Shown piece after piece: positions 24,201 through 33,455 of a stretch of 64,000 nt of DNA. Source of the DNA: Nephrocerus scutellatus (Eukaryota; Arthropoda; Insecta; Diptera; Pipunculidae); the NCBI GenBank assembly GCA_947095585.1, contig OX352761.1, positions 36,853,260 through 36,917,259 on the forward strand, given 5' to 3'. Each line of letters begins with the position of its first letter. Position 1 is the stretch's first letter. The notes below the pieces were generated by a model, which made no database searches, was not told the origin of the DNA, and saw only the letters and a list, made by a program, of their open reading frames with translations. The position numbers were made by a program, and so were the translations under genes.

Positions 24201-26570
24201 GATTCGCCTGAAATTCGGAATGTAGGACTAAGATGTGACTATAAGATTTCTTCCTATGGAACTTCTGGAATATGATCATCATGGGCTGGCATTTTGGGAA
24301 CTAAGTAATTTCTCAAGCCATTCGCATGAAATTGGGAATGTAGGACTAAGATGCGACTATAATATTTCTTCCTACGAATATTCTGGAATATGATCATTAT
24401 TGTCTGGAATATCTGGAGCAAAGCAATATTTCAAGCGATTCGCATTATATTCGGAATGTAGGACTAATATGCGACTATAAGATTTCATCCTACGGAAATT
24501 CTGGAATTTGATCATTATTGTCTGGAATTTCTGGAGCAAAGCAATTTTTCAAGCGATTCGCATGAAATTCGGAATGTAGGACTAAGATGCTACTATAAGA
24601 CTTCTTCCTATGGAAATTCTGGAATATAATCTATGTTGTCTGGAATTTCTGGAACAAAGCAATTTCTCAAGCGATTCGCATGAAATTCGGAATGTAAGAC
24701 TAAGATGCGACTATAAGATTTCTTCCTATGGAAATTCTGGAATATAATCATTATTGTCTGGAATTTCTGGAACAAAGCAATTTCTCAAGCGATTCGAATG
24801 AAATTCGGAATGTAGGCCTAAGATGTGATTATAAGATTTCTTCCTACGGATATTCTGGAATATAATCATTATTGTCTGGACTAAGATGCGACTATAATAT
24901 TTCTTCCTACGGATATTCTGGAATATGATCATTATTGTCTGGAATATCTGGAGCAAAACAATTTCTCAAGCGATTCGCATGAAATTCGGAATGTAGGCTA
25001 AGATGCGACTATAATATTTCTTCCTACGAATATTCTGGAATATGATCATTATTGTCTGGAATATCTGGAGCAAAGCAATATTTCAAGCGATTCGCATTAT
25101 ATTCGGAATGTAGGACTAATATGCGACTATAAGATTTCATCCTACGGAAATTCTGGAATATGATCATTATTGTCTGGAATTTCTGGAGCAAAGCAATTTT
25201 TCAAGCGATTCGCATGAAATTCGGAATGTAGGACTAAGATGCTACTATAAGACTTCTTCCTATGGAAATTCTGGAATATAATCTATATTGTCTGGAATTT
25301 CTGGAACAGAGCAATTTCTCAAGCGATTCGCATGAAATTCGGAATGTAGGACTAAGATGCGACTATAAGATTTCTTCCTATGGAAATTCTGGAATATAAT
25401 CATTATTGTCTGGAATTTCTGGAACAAAGCAATTTCTCAAGCGATTCGAATGAAATTCGGAATGTAGGCCTAAGATGTGATTATAAGATTTCTTCCTACG
25501 GATATTCTGGAATATGATCATTATTGTCTGGACTAAGATGCGACTATAATATTTCTTCCTACGGATATTCTGGAATATGATCATTATTGTCTGGAATATC
25601 TGGAGCAAAACAATTTCTCAAGCGATTCGCATGAAATTCGGAATGTAGGCTAAGATGTGATTATAAGATTTCTTTCTATGGAAATTCTGGAATATAATCA
25701 TTATTGTCTGGAATATCTGGAGCAAAGCAATTTTTCAAGCGATTCGCATGAAATTCGGATTGTAGGACTAAGATGCTACTATAAGACTTCTTCCTATGGA
25801 AATTCTGGAATATAATCTATATTGTCTGGAATTTCTGGAACAAAGCAATTTTTCAAGCGATTCGCATTAAATTCGGAATGCAGGACTAACATGCGACTAT
25901 AAGATTTCTTCCTACGGAACTTCTGAAATATGATTGTTATGGTCTGGAATTTTTTGAGGAAAACAATTTCTCAAGCGATTCGCATGAAATTCCGAATTTA
26001 GGACTAAGATGTGACTATAAGATTTCTTCCTATGGAACTTCTGGAATATGATCATCATGGGCTGGCATTTTGGGAACTAAGTAATTTCTCAAGCCATTCG
26101 CATAAAATTGGGAATGTAGGACTAAGAAGCGACTATAATATTTCTTCCTACGGATATTCTGGAATATGATCATTATTGTCTGGAATATCTGGAGCAAAGC
26201 AATTTTTCAAGCGATTCGCATGAAATTCGGAATGTAGGACTAAGATGCGACTATAAGATTTCTTCCAATGGAAATTCTGGAATATAATCATTATTGTCTG
26301 GAATTTCGGGAGCAAAGTAATTTTTCAAGCGATTCGCATGAAATTCGGAATGTAGGACTAAGATGCGACTATAAGATTTCTTCCTATGGAAATTCTGGAA
26401 TATAATCATTATTGTCTGGAATTTCTGGAACAAAGCAATTTCTCAAGCGATTCGCATGAAATTCGGAATGTAGGACTAAGATGTGACTATAAGATTTCTT
26501 CCAATGGAAATTCTGGAATATAATCATTATTGTCTGAAATTTCTGGAACAAAGCAATTTCTCAAGCGACT
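18227..26570. repeat. 118-bp satellite array, block 3, with higher-order repeats
   Basis: Longest block of the satellite. From about 21.5 kb a distinctive variant monomer (contains ATCATCATGGGCTGGCATTT) recurs at 21531, 22301, 23488, 24258 and 26035. Spacings of 770, 1187 and 770 bp make a 1957-bp higher-order unit repeated at least twice; 770 bp fits six full plus one short monomer. Monomers at 25.9-26.5 kb are more divergent, as expected at an array edge. The array stops within a monomer at about 26570. Confidence 0.96.
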
Positions 26571-26848
26571 CGTGTCTTTTAATTTAATCGTAATATTGGC
26601 CACAACGGCAAAGATCTTCACTCCAACCGTGCGTAAAGATTACACGCACTCATTTTTTATTTACTGTGTTTGTGCAGTGATATGCAATATGCACCCACCT
26701 CACAATAATTTTGTTATGAACATTTAGATCAACTTACAAATTATTTATTCTGTTGTATTTGATGTGATTGATGATGATGTATGTGATTTGAATAACATTC
26801 CATCAAGCTGATAGCTTGAGCAGAACGAAACAAACATATGCAGTAGTA
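26571..26848. other. Unique-looking sequence right of the satellite
   Basis: No supported gene. It contains the first copy of an approximately 120-bp direct repeat (26674-26790). Short open frames here have no recognisable motif. Confidence 0.5.
26674..26790 (+). repeat. Dispersed direct repeat, copy 1
   Basis: Begins GCAGTGATATGCAATATGCA and ends in a GATGATGATGTATGTGAT run. It is an imperfect match to 27568-27692, which carries a small insertion near its start. The two copies flank about 780 bp including the MITE-like element. Family unknown. Confidence 0.6.
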
Positions 26849-27132
26849 GGCTGCGGTAAAGAATTCATCCGCTGCGTAGTTTATGCTGCATGTTGGTCAA
26901 AAATTCACTTTTCAGCAAATGTTGGTCAAAAATACTTTTCAGCAAATGCAGTAAAGAAAAATCGGCGGCGCAGTTTACGCAGCCATTTTAAATTCCATGC
27001 AAATAGCAAAATGTAAAAGTCAAATTGTCGCCCTACAAGCAGTTTAAAATGCCGCAATTTCCTGCATACAGACTGCCTGCCATTTTTTTGTGTATCACAA
27101 GTTGCGCAGCTACTTAATTCTTTACCGCAGCC
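26849..27132. mobile_element. MITE-like element with terminal inverted repeats
   Basis: 284 bp bounded by a perfect 17-bp inverted repeat: GGCTGCGGTAAAGAATT at 26849 and its reverse complement AATTCTTTACCGCAGCC ending at 27132, with weaker similarity continuing inward (GCTGCG on both sides). The interior holds a near-perfect tandem pair of about 28 bp (GTTGGTCAAAAATNNACTTTTCAGC-type) and no credible coding frame. Flanks GTAGTA and GTTGTA could be a worn target duplication. The superfamily cannot be fixed from the ends alone. Confidence 0.6.
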
Positions 27133-27695
27133 GTTGTAATGGTATATTCTCTGTTCATTTTCTATCGGTGCTCTGCTCTGTTCGTTCTATCACCATTGCA
27201 TAAAATGATACAGTGCTCTCGTGTAGGTCGTCTTACAAAAAAAAATATTACTTTAAGTTACAAAAAAAGAGGCATGTAACAATGAAAACCTGCAAGCTTC
27301 CTTGCAACTATTTCCTTTTCTTTTCGCTTATCTTATCCTTACTCATGTTTACAGAGTAAATAACTCTTCGATCAATTACAGAAGGGAGAGAACCATGCAA
27401 AACAAATTTAATGATGAACAATTGGCCTGCATGCTTCAAAGCGATATTCTTAGCATACCATTTCGATGCTTTTGTTAGTGCTGCTCACTTCTTTTCTCTT
27501 CAAAATTAATTTAAAACTACTCAAATTTTTTATGAGTTGAAACCAAAAGCTGCATTTCTCTGATTGGGCAGTGATATACAACATCCAATAATTATGCAAT
27601 ATGCAGCCACTTCACAGTTAGTGGTTATGAACATTAAAATTCGCTTATAAATAATTTATATATAATGTGATGTGATGATGATGTATGTGATGAGC
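27133..27695. other. Non-coding AT-rich sequence with second direct-repeat copy
   Basis: I see no gene. The right part (27568-27692) is the second copy of the direct repeat at 26674-26790. The rest is AT-rich sequence with homopolymer A runs near 27236-27267. Confidence 0.5.
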
Positions 27696-27698
27696 TAC

Positions 27699-27899
27699 GG
27701 TGCAAGTCGTAGCACTGTCATATTTTTTTATAATACTAAAGAAAACAGTTTTAGACCTATCTTTGGACGTACCGATCAATTCAAATATTCCTTCTTAAGC
27801 CGCTCAAAAACTTTGTGGAATGAATCTGTATTTCCGCATGTGTATGATATTCAGTCATTTAATATACATGTGATTATGGCTTGGCAAAGTTTATATTGA
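27699..27899 (+). pseudogene. C-terminal scrap of a LINE ORF2 (5'-truncated)
   Basis: An open stretch ends at a stop at 27897-27899 and reads, in part, RTDQFKYSFLSRSKTLWN, followed by a Ser-Phe-containing tail. Many CR1/Jockey-superfamily RT polyproteins end with such a motif (R-T..-Y-S-F-..R-...-W-N, then SF). An AATAAA lies in the downstream sequence near 27948. No RT core precedes it, so I read it as the 3' end of a truncated LINE. The motif is short, so confidence is limited. Confidence 0.4.
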
Positions 27900-28049
27900 A
27901 ATTACCGTGCAATATAATTAGTATTTTACCCCAATTGTTTTTGGCCAATAAAGCTGCACACTCTGAAATATACTCGTATGCCGTCTAAACGTCACTATAG
28001 ACCATGTAAGCCCGTAAACCAACCAACCTTCTCTATAGAAGTAGTAGTG

Positions 28050-28359
28050 AATTTAATTATTGAAAATATAAAAAGTATTTTTAAAAATTATTTTTATTTG
28101 AAAACCTACGACTGATGTGTTTCAAGTCTACTTAAGTTCTGCCTTGAATACAATTCAAGTTCTTATTTATATAGATTCTGTTTTACATATTTCTTAGTCA
28201 TAATACATTAACGTCTTTCCTTTGTTCTCTTTGTTGTCTGCCTGAATTGCGCGTTGGCTTCGATGTTGTTTATTTGAGTCATCATTCCTTTGTTGTCTGC
28301 TTGAATTGCGCGTTGGCTTCGAAGTCGTTTATTTGAGTCATCATTCCTTTGTTGTCTGC
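28050..28359 (-). repeat. Errantivirus 3' LTR, distal part (split by LINE)
   Basis: Aligns with the right LTR from AATTTAATTATTGAAAATA onward, with scattered substitutions (for example CTACGACTG versus CTACGCGTG). It contains tandem 59-60-bp units with TGAATTGCGCGTTGGCTTCG; a third unit is cut at CCTTTGTTGTCTGC (28346-28359) by the nested LINE. Confidence 0.9.
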
Positions 28360-28583
28360 AGTCATCATCGAGCGCTCAACACGAGCACACGCAGATCACG
28401 CATCATATCGTCTAGCTACCTGCTACCGATTAAAAAAAAAAAACAAAAGCGAGCATTTCGCTACCTACTACTTTTTATTTTTTTATTATTTCACTAATTA
28501 TTTTTTAATTTCAGGAATATTTTTCTTTTCCAGTTATTAGAATTTATTTTCAGAAAAGGTTTTCCTTCAATCAGCCCTATAAC

Positions 28584-30119
28584 ATGGGGAAAAAAGCAAA
28601 AAGGAAGGAAAAAGTCAACGAGGTCTTATCCTTAATTAAGGAACAAGTCACCAACCATGGTGGGGATTTCCTGTTGTCATTGTACCGAAGGCTGGATGAA
28701 GTGAACCAGCTGTGTGATTCAGCGACTTCAGAGGAGGAAACAATGAGCGTTGTCGAGGAATCGGATACTGAAGCGTCCGAAGCCAGTAGCGGCGGAGAGG
28801 ACAATTTTAGCGACGAAGATAGTCGCAAAGATCGATCATCTCCCGAAACCATGCCAGTAAAGGCAAAAAGAAGAAGATTGTCTGCTAGTTCCAGGCCTTC
28901 CTCACCACCAACTTCATCTCCGGCTGCAGTAGCCAATGATGTCAGGATTGCGCCAAAACCAGTTGTTGTCGAGCATACAACAAAAACAAAAGAGGTGCAA
29001 CGTAGAACGGTGCAGTCATCCCAACCAACCGCTCAAGGAAACATAAGCACTCAGAGTACTGGTCCAACAACTAAACCATTTGCTATGCCACCAATTGTCT
29101 GCTTCAGACTGAACGTCGCTGAACTCTCAAAGTTCACGAAGAGTGCCAATATTAGTTGCAGAATTCGCAACATCAATAGCAGCAAATCGGTCGTTACGGC
29201 CATGAACAAAGACGGCCACCAGCGAATTCGGTCTTTCCTACAGTCGGGAAAGACTGAATTCAACACCTATACAACTAAGGAGGACAGGAAAGAATTGTTG
29301 GTCCTTAAAGGTATTCACCACTCCTTTGACACTGAGGATGTCAAGGAAGCGTTGACGGCAGAGGGTGTCCCTGTAGTGGAGGTCAAACCCTTCAAATCAC
29401 AGAGGAACGACAGGAAATTTAACCATTTCATTGTAGAGCTTGAGAAGAACTGCGATAAGGCAGCAGTATGCTCAAAAACCCTCCTGATGAACCAGCTGGT
29501 GCATTGGGAAAAGCTAAAACCAGCAGGCATTACCCAATGCAAAAATTGCCAAAAGTTTGGACATGTCGCAAGCAATTGCGGTATGAAATATAGATGTGTT
29601 AAGTGCAAGGACGAGCACTTACCTGGACAATGCCCGAGAAACGCTGACAACAATAAAGACGACAACGTTTTCTGCACAAATTGTCAAAAAACTGGACATC
29701 CTGCAAACTATCGGGGATGTCCTAAATATAAAGAAAAAATGGCGGAAAAAGTAAAAACCGCCCAAAAGAAGATTGAGCAGCATAAGTTTGCCCAGAAATC
29801 TGCTGCAAAAGCGATAGTGAAAGGAGTTAGCTTTGCTAGTATAGCTGCTATGGGTAATGCTAGCAAGCCAGCAACTAGCAACAAACCACCACCAACCATC
29901 CAAGAAAGCAGTAAACCAGTGAAGAAGCAAGCTTTAAAAACGGCTCCATCTACTGAAAAAACTAATATTTTTGACGACACTGAAAGGTTATTCGGCGCAG
30001 ACCTTTTCACAATTTTGCAGAAGGCAAGAAAAGTCGTGCCTGCTAATTATAGCAGCCTTGATGACAGGTCCAAAACAACCGTTTTGGGTCGACTTATTTG
30101 GGAATTATGTTCACAATAA
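28584..30119 (+). CDS. Jockey-type ORF1 (Gag-like) protein with CCHC zinc knuckles
   Basis: 511 residues from ATG 28584 (MGKKAKRKEK). Basic start, then an acidic Ser-rich stretch about residues 45-90 and a KRRR cluster near 94-97 that could be a nuclear signal. About 230-300 resembles the PRE_C2HC domain of arthropod LINE ORF1 proteins (LVLKGIHHSFDTEDV). Cys-rich knuckles follow: C319-x2-C-x4-H-x4-C, a second CVKCKDEHLPGQC and a third from C364 (CTNCQKTGH). A Lys-rich tail ends in ELCSQ. Such proteins bind LINE RNA and form ribonucleoprotein particles; that role is inferred from family. The stop overlaps the ORF2 start by 13 bp. Confidence 0.93.
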   Translation: MGKKAKRKEKVNEVLSLIKEQVTNHGGDFLLSLYRRLDEVNQLCDSATSEEETMSVVEESDTEASEASSGGEDNFSDEDSRKDRSSPETMPVKAKRRRLSASSRPSSPPTSSPAAVANDVRIAPKPVVVEHTTKTKEVQRRTVQSSQPTAQGNISTQSTGPTTKPFAMPPIVCFRLNVAELSKFTKSANISCRIRNINSSKSVVTAMNKDGHQRIRSFLQSGKTEFNTYTTKEDRKELLVLKGIHHSFDTEDVKEALTAEGVPVVEVKPFKSQRNDRKFNHFIVELEKNCDKAAVCSKTLLMNQLVHWEKLKPAGITQCKNCQKFGHVASNCGMKYRCVKCKDEHLPGQCPRNADNNKDDNVFCTNCQKTGHPANYRGCPKYKEKMAEKVKTAQKKIEQHKFAQKSAAKAIVKGVSFASIAAMGNASKPATSNKPPPTIQESSKPVKKQALKTAPSTEKTNIFDDTERLFGADLFTILQKARKVVPANYSSLDDRSKTTVLGRLIWELCSQ

Positions 30120-33024
30120 GCAGGATAAGTATATTCTCATATAATGTGAACTCCATTTATTCTTTAGCAAGGCGTATCACACTTAAATTATTTATCAAAA
30201 CTAATAAACCTGACATTCTTCTTTTACAGGAAACAAACCTCACAGGGAGAAACCCGTTCAGTCCAGACGGATACAATATCCACAGGGTCGACAAAAGTAG
30301 TGGACGCTCTGGGACGGCGGTCCTTATCAAGGACACTATGGCAGGCGAGAAGGTAGAAATCAGTGGGCTGCGTAGCATGGAAGCAACAGCTGTCAGCATC
30401 AAAGTCAACGAGGTTGAGACCTTGCTGGTGATATCTGTATACAATCACTGTAACGCAACGAGGGAAGACATCCAACGGGATCTGCAAACTGTGTGCGGCA
30501 TCTCCTCTAGGCACACATACTGTGTGGTTGGAGGGGACTTTAACGCTAGACACATCCGATGGCAAGATGAAGTGTGCAACAGTCAAGGAAAGGCTATTGC
30601 AGATTGGCTGGATTCAAATCCTCATCAGCATACCATGGCTGTAGTTTCTCAGCTCCGGAAGACGTACCCTCGGACACCGTCAACTCTGGATTTCTTTCTG
30701 GCAACTACAAATTTTATTAATATCCTTCCAGAATTAACAAATTATTCATGTTTGGCGCACGATAGCGACTCGGATCATATGGCCATAGAGCTTCGAGTGA
30801 GGTTGAATCAGCGAATTTTGAAAGTCACACCAACATCTGAACTACACATCAACTTCAGGAAAGTAAACTGGGACCGGTTTAGATCTGAAGTTGAAGCTGA
30901 TTTAACAATGCCAGCAGACTGCAGAAATCTGGAGAATTACGAAATTAATGATGCTATAAGAAATTTCGAGAATGCGGTAAACACAGCCATCAATCGGCAG
31001 AAAACAATACGCACCAGCAGGGATCGCTTCCAACACCTGCCTGGACATATACAGGCAATATATTCTCACAAGCAACGGCTGAGGAAGCGCCTTCAGAGGA
31101 TTTTTAACAGGACTCTTAATACAGTCAATGACGAATACCAGTCTGTACTTTCGCAACTGCGTTGTACAGTGAACATGCTTCGTCAAGCACTACGGAAGTA
31201 CCAGGAAGATGACCTGACCAAACGACTCCAGAACATCAAACCAGGTCATGATGCTTTTAAGAAGCTGAACGCTCTGGTCGGAAAGCGTATTTCCATTCCA
31301 GAGAGTATCACGTTTGGAGATCAAGTAGCATCCAGTCCTGTTGAAAAAGCCGAAGCCTTTGCCTGCCATTTTGAAAGGAGTTTTACGGACCGACCACCAA
31401 CGCATCTTCCAGGTTTTTTGGAAGAGGTGGAAAGTCTTGTGGAAGACGTCACTTCTGCAAGTAATCCTGTAGTGCGGTTTAGTGAAGAAAACCCCGCTAG
31501 AGCGCCCGTAGACGTTGAAATGTTTACCAAAACAGCTATAGTCAGTGATTTAATAATGAGTGGAAACTCAAAAAAATCATCGGGCATTGACGGGATTTCT
31601 AACTTTTTGCTTAAAAAGTTACCGGGTATGGCAATCTTGATGTTAACCATCATTTTCAACAATTGCCTTAACAATGGTTACTTTCCAGACAACTGGAAGG
31701 TGGCCAAAGTAGTACCAGTACCCAAAAAAAAACTGACCGCTCAAGCGTAACTGGTTACCGTCCAATAGCTTTACTGTGTTGTATCAGTAAGGTATTCGAG
31801 TCTTTGATCCGTAAAAAGATCAATACATTTTGTTCGGAAAGAGGCCTTATTCCTTCCTTTCAATTCGGTTTCCGTGAGAAGCACTCTACGATGCACCCTC
31901 TGCTGAAACTTCACAGTAACGTCACTCGAGGACTGAACGTTAAAAGCAGTACAGTAGCCTGTTTGCTAGACATCGAAAAAGCCTTCGATAGTGTATGGAT
32001 CAACGGGCTACTGTTCAAACTTATAAGATTTGGCTTCCCCAATTATATTGTAAAAATAATTAAAAATTTTCTCTTTCACAGGGTTTTTTTTGTACAGATT
32101 TTTGGCGACTCATCCACTAGGAAAGGGATTAAAGCCGGAGTTCCCCAAGGTTCCAGACTTGGCCCAGTCCTTTTCAACATCTACACGGCGGATCAACCCA
32201 CCAATACAGCCGGAACAAGCAGCATGCTTTACGCGGATGACTCGATCACGTATGCCGTTTCTCTCTCTCCTGAGATAGCTGCCCGAAGAGTGGAGGAACA
32301 CCTCCGAAATCTTTGGGACTACTACCTCAAGTGGGGGTTGAAGATAAATGCAAACAAAACGGAACTCATCTGCTTCCGAGTGCCAGGGAGAAAAAATTTT
32401 GTGAGCCGGTGCAGAGGATTAAAAATCACCCTTCCAGACAACACAGTTATAAATACCCATTTAGAGACGAAGTACCTGCGAATAAACTTCACCGAGAGGC
32501 TCAAGTTTAATGCCCACATCGATAAAACGTTGAAAAAGGCTAATTACGCCCTTCATTTGGTGCACCCGCTTCTACGAAGGCGAAACGGACTGTCAAACAA
32601 CACCAGGCTGCTCATCTACAAGCAGCTCATCAGGCCAGTGATACCCTATGGCTATCCCATATGGTTCACCGTCTCACCAACAACGATGAAGAAGATCTCC
32701 CTATTTGAAAGGAAGGTACTTAGGATCTGTACAGGACTCTGGAGGGTGCCAAACAGCTATAAGTTTGTCTCGAGTGCAAGGCTTTACGACGCGGCAGGTC
32801 TGCTGCCCATAACCGACCACTTGTTCCGAATGGCAAAGAAATTCGTTAATGGGTTGGAAACACATCCAAGTCCGGAGATGCAAGGACTGAGAATCGAAGA
32901 AATCAAGCCAAGCCACCGCTATATAAACATCAGAGGATTCACAGATGCTAGATTTGACGACATCTTTAATAATCAAGACGTCTCCTTCTACGAGAAGGCC
33001 AGCAATCAACATTACAGAGGCTGA
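30107..33024 (+). pseudogene. Jockey-type ORF2 endonuclease-RT, frameshifted at an A9 run
   Basis: Starts at ATG 30107 (MFTISRISIF), overlapping the ORF1 stop. Endonuclease signatures include YNVNSIYSLARR, QETN, GGDFNARH and SDSDHMA. The first frame ends at 31748-31750. RT continues in the -1 frame with LLDIEKAFDSVW, AGVPQGSRLGPVLF and YADD (32230-32241), ending at 33024. The switch lies at nine adenines (31724-31732) after CCC. The second copy of this LINE reads VPVPKKTDRSS across the site, so this copy has gained two A or lost one. A -1 slip on the A run would restore the frame. C-terminal residues through YEKASNQHYRG are intact here but lost in the second copy. Confidence 0.92.
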
Positions 33025-33304
33025 AGATCGCCCTGTTTATACCCCCTTAAATATTATTCTTCATTTTTATTTTATTTTAAAATTTATCGTTTAAAATTAA
33101 ATTGCTTTAAAAATAAACATGTAGTAGATTAAGTAGTAAAAAATATTGTTTAATAATAAGCAATACAAAAAAAAGACAATGTAAATACGTCGGGCCCCTA
33201 TTGTTGAGCCGACACTTAATAATAATAGTTATAAGTTTAGTTTTTAAGTCAAAATTGTATAATATCTAAATGTTTAATAAAATATCTTAATCTTAATCTA
33301 AAAA
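33025..33304 (+). other. 3' UTR and tail of the Jockey-clade LINE
   Basis: AT-rich untranslated region after the ORF2 stop. It contains TTAATAAAATATC near the end and finishes TTAATCTTAATCTAAAAA before the 14-bp target duplication. The same 3' UTR is recognisable in reverse at 57822-58050. Confidence 0.8.
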
Positions 33305-33318
33305 CCTTTGTTGTCTGC

Positions 33319-33455
33319 TTGAATTGCGCGTTGGCTTCGAAGTCGTTTATTTGAGTCATCATTCCTTTGTTCTCTTTGTTGTATGTCTGTGGTTGAATAT
33401 GATATCATGCTGATCTTGCTTTGTTGTATGTGGGAGTTCTGGTGCATATATAACT
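33319..33455 (-). repeat. Errantivirus 3' LTR, proximal part
   Basis: Rest of the LTR after the nested LINE, ending GGTGCATATATAACT at 33455 exactly as the right LTR does at 40208. It finishes the third 59-60-bp internal unit; the right LTR has only two. The env frame runs into this segment. Confidence 0.9.

Larger units (their letters stand above)
28360..33304 (+). mobile_element. Jockey-clade LINE, 4.9 kb, near-complete
   Basis: Non-LTR element inserted in the Errantivirus LTR and flanked by a perfect 14-bp duplication CCTTTGTTGTCTGC (28346-28359 and 33305-33318). The 5' end AGTCATCATCGAGCGCTCA matches the 5' end of the inverted copy at 57.8-62.5 kb, so both retain a full 5' terminus. ORF1 has CCHC knuckles and ORF2 has endonuclease and RT without RNase H, which together indicate the Jockey clade. 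The tail is TTAATCTTAATCTAAAAA rather than a long poly-A. ORF1 is open; ORF2 is interrupted only at a nine-A run. Confidence 0.94.

Noticed and set aside
335..26433. Many minus-strand frames of 60-100 codons with shared sequence (for example LHSEFHANRL)
   Set aside because: They recur wherever the 118-bp/63-bp satellite permits; 118 is not a multiple of 3, frames are cut at monomer borders, and there is no start or regulatory context. Satellite by-products.
423..26570. CRISPR-like array
   Set aside because: Whole 118-bp units repeat with no unique spacers, and the sequence is clearly eukaryotic.
423..26570. Heat-shock-element-like GAA/TTC triplets in the satellite (GGAAATTCTGGAAT)
   Set aside because: Spacing between GAA and TTC is 1 base rather than the 2 needed for nGAAnnTTCnnGAAn, so the match is not proper.
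26816..27016. 66-codon frame in the MITE region
   Set aside because: Low-complexity Lys/Ala sequence across a TIR and an internal tandem repeat; no motif.
28360..28400. Internal Inr plus DPE promoter in the Jockey LINE 5' end
   Set aside because: An AGATC lies near +34 but the spacing differs from the usual +28 to +33, and the second copy does not keep it.
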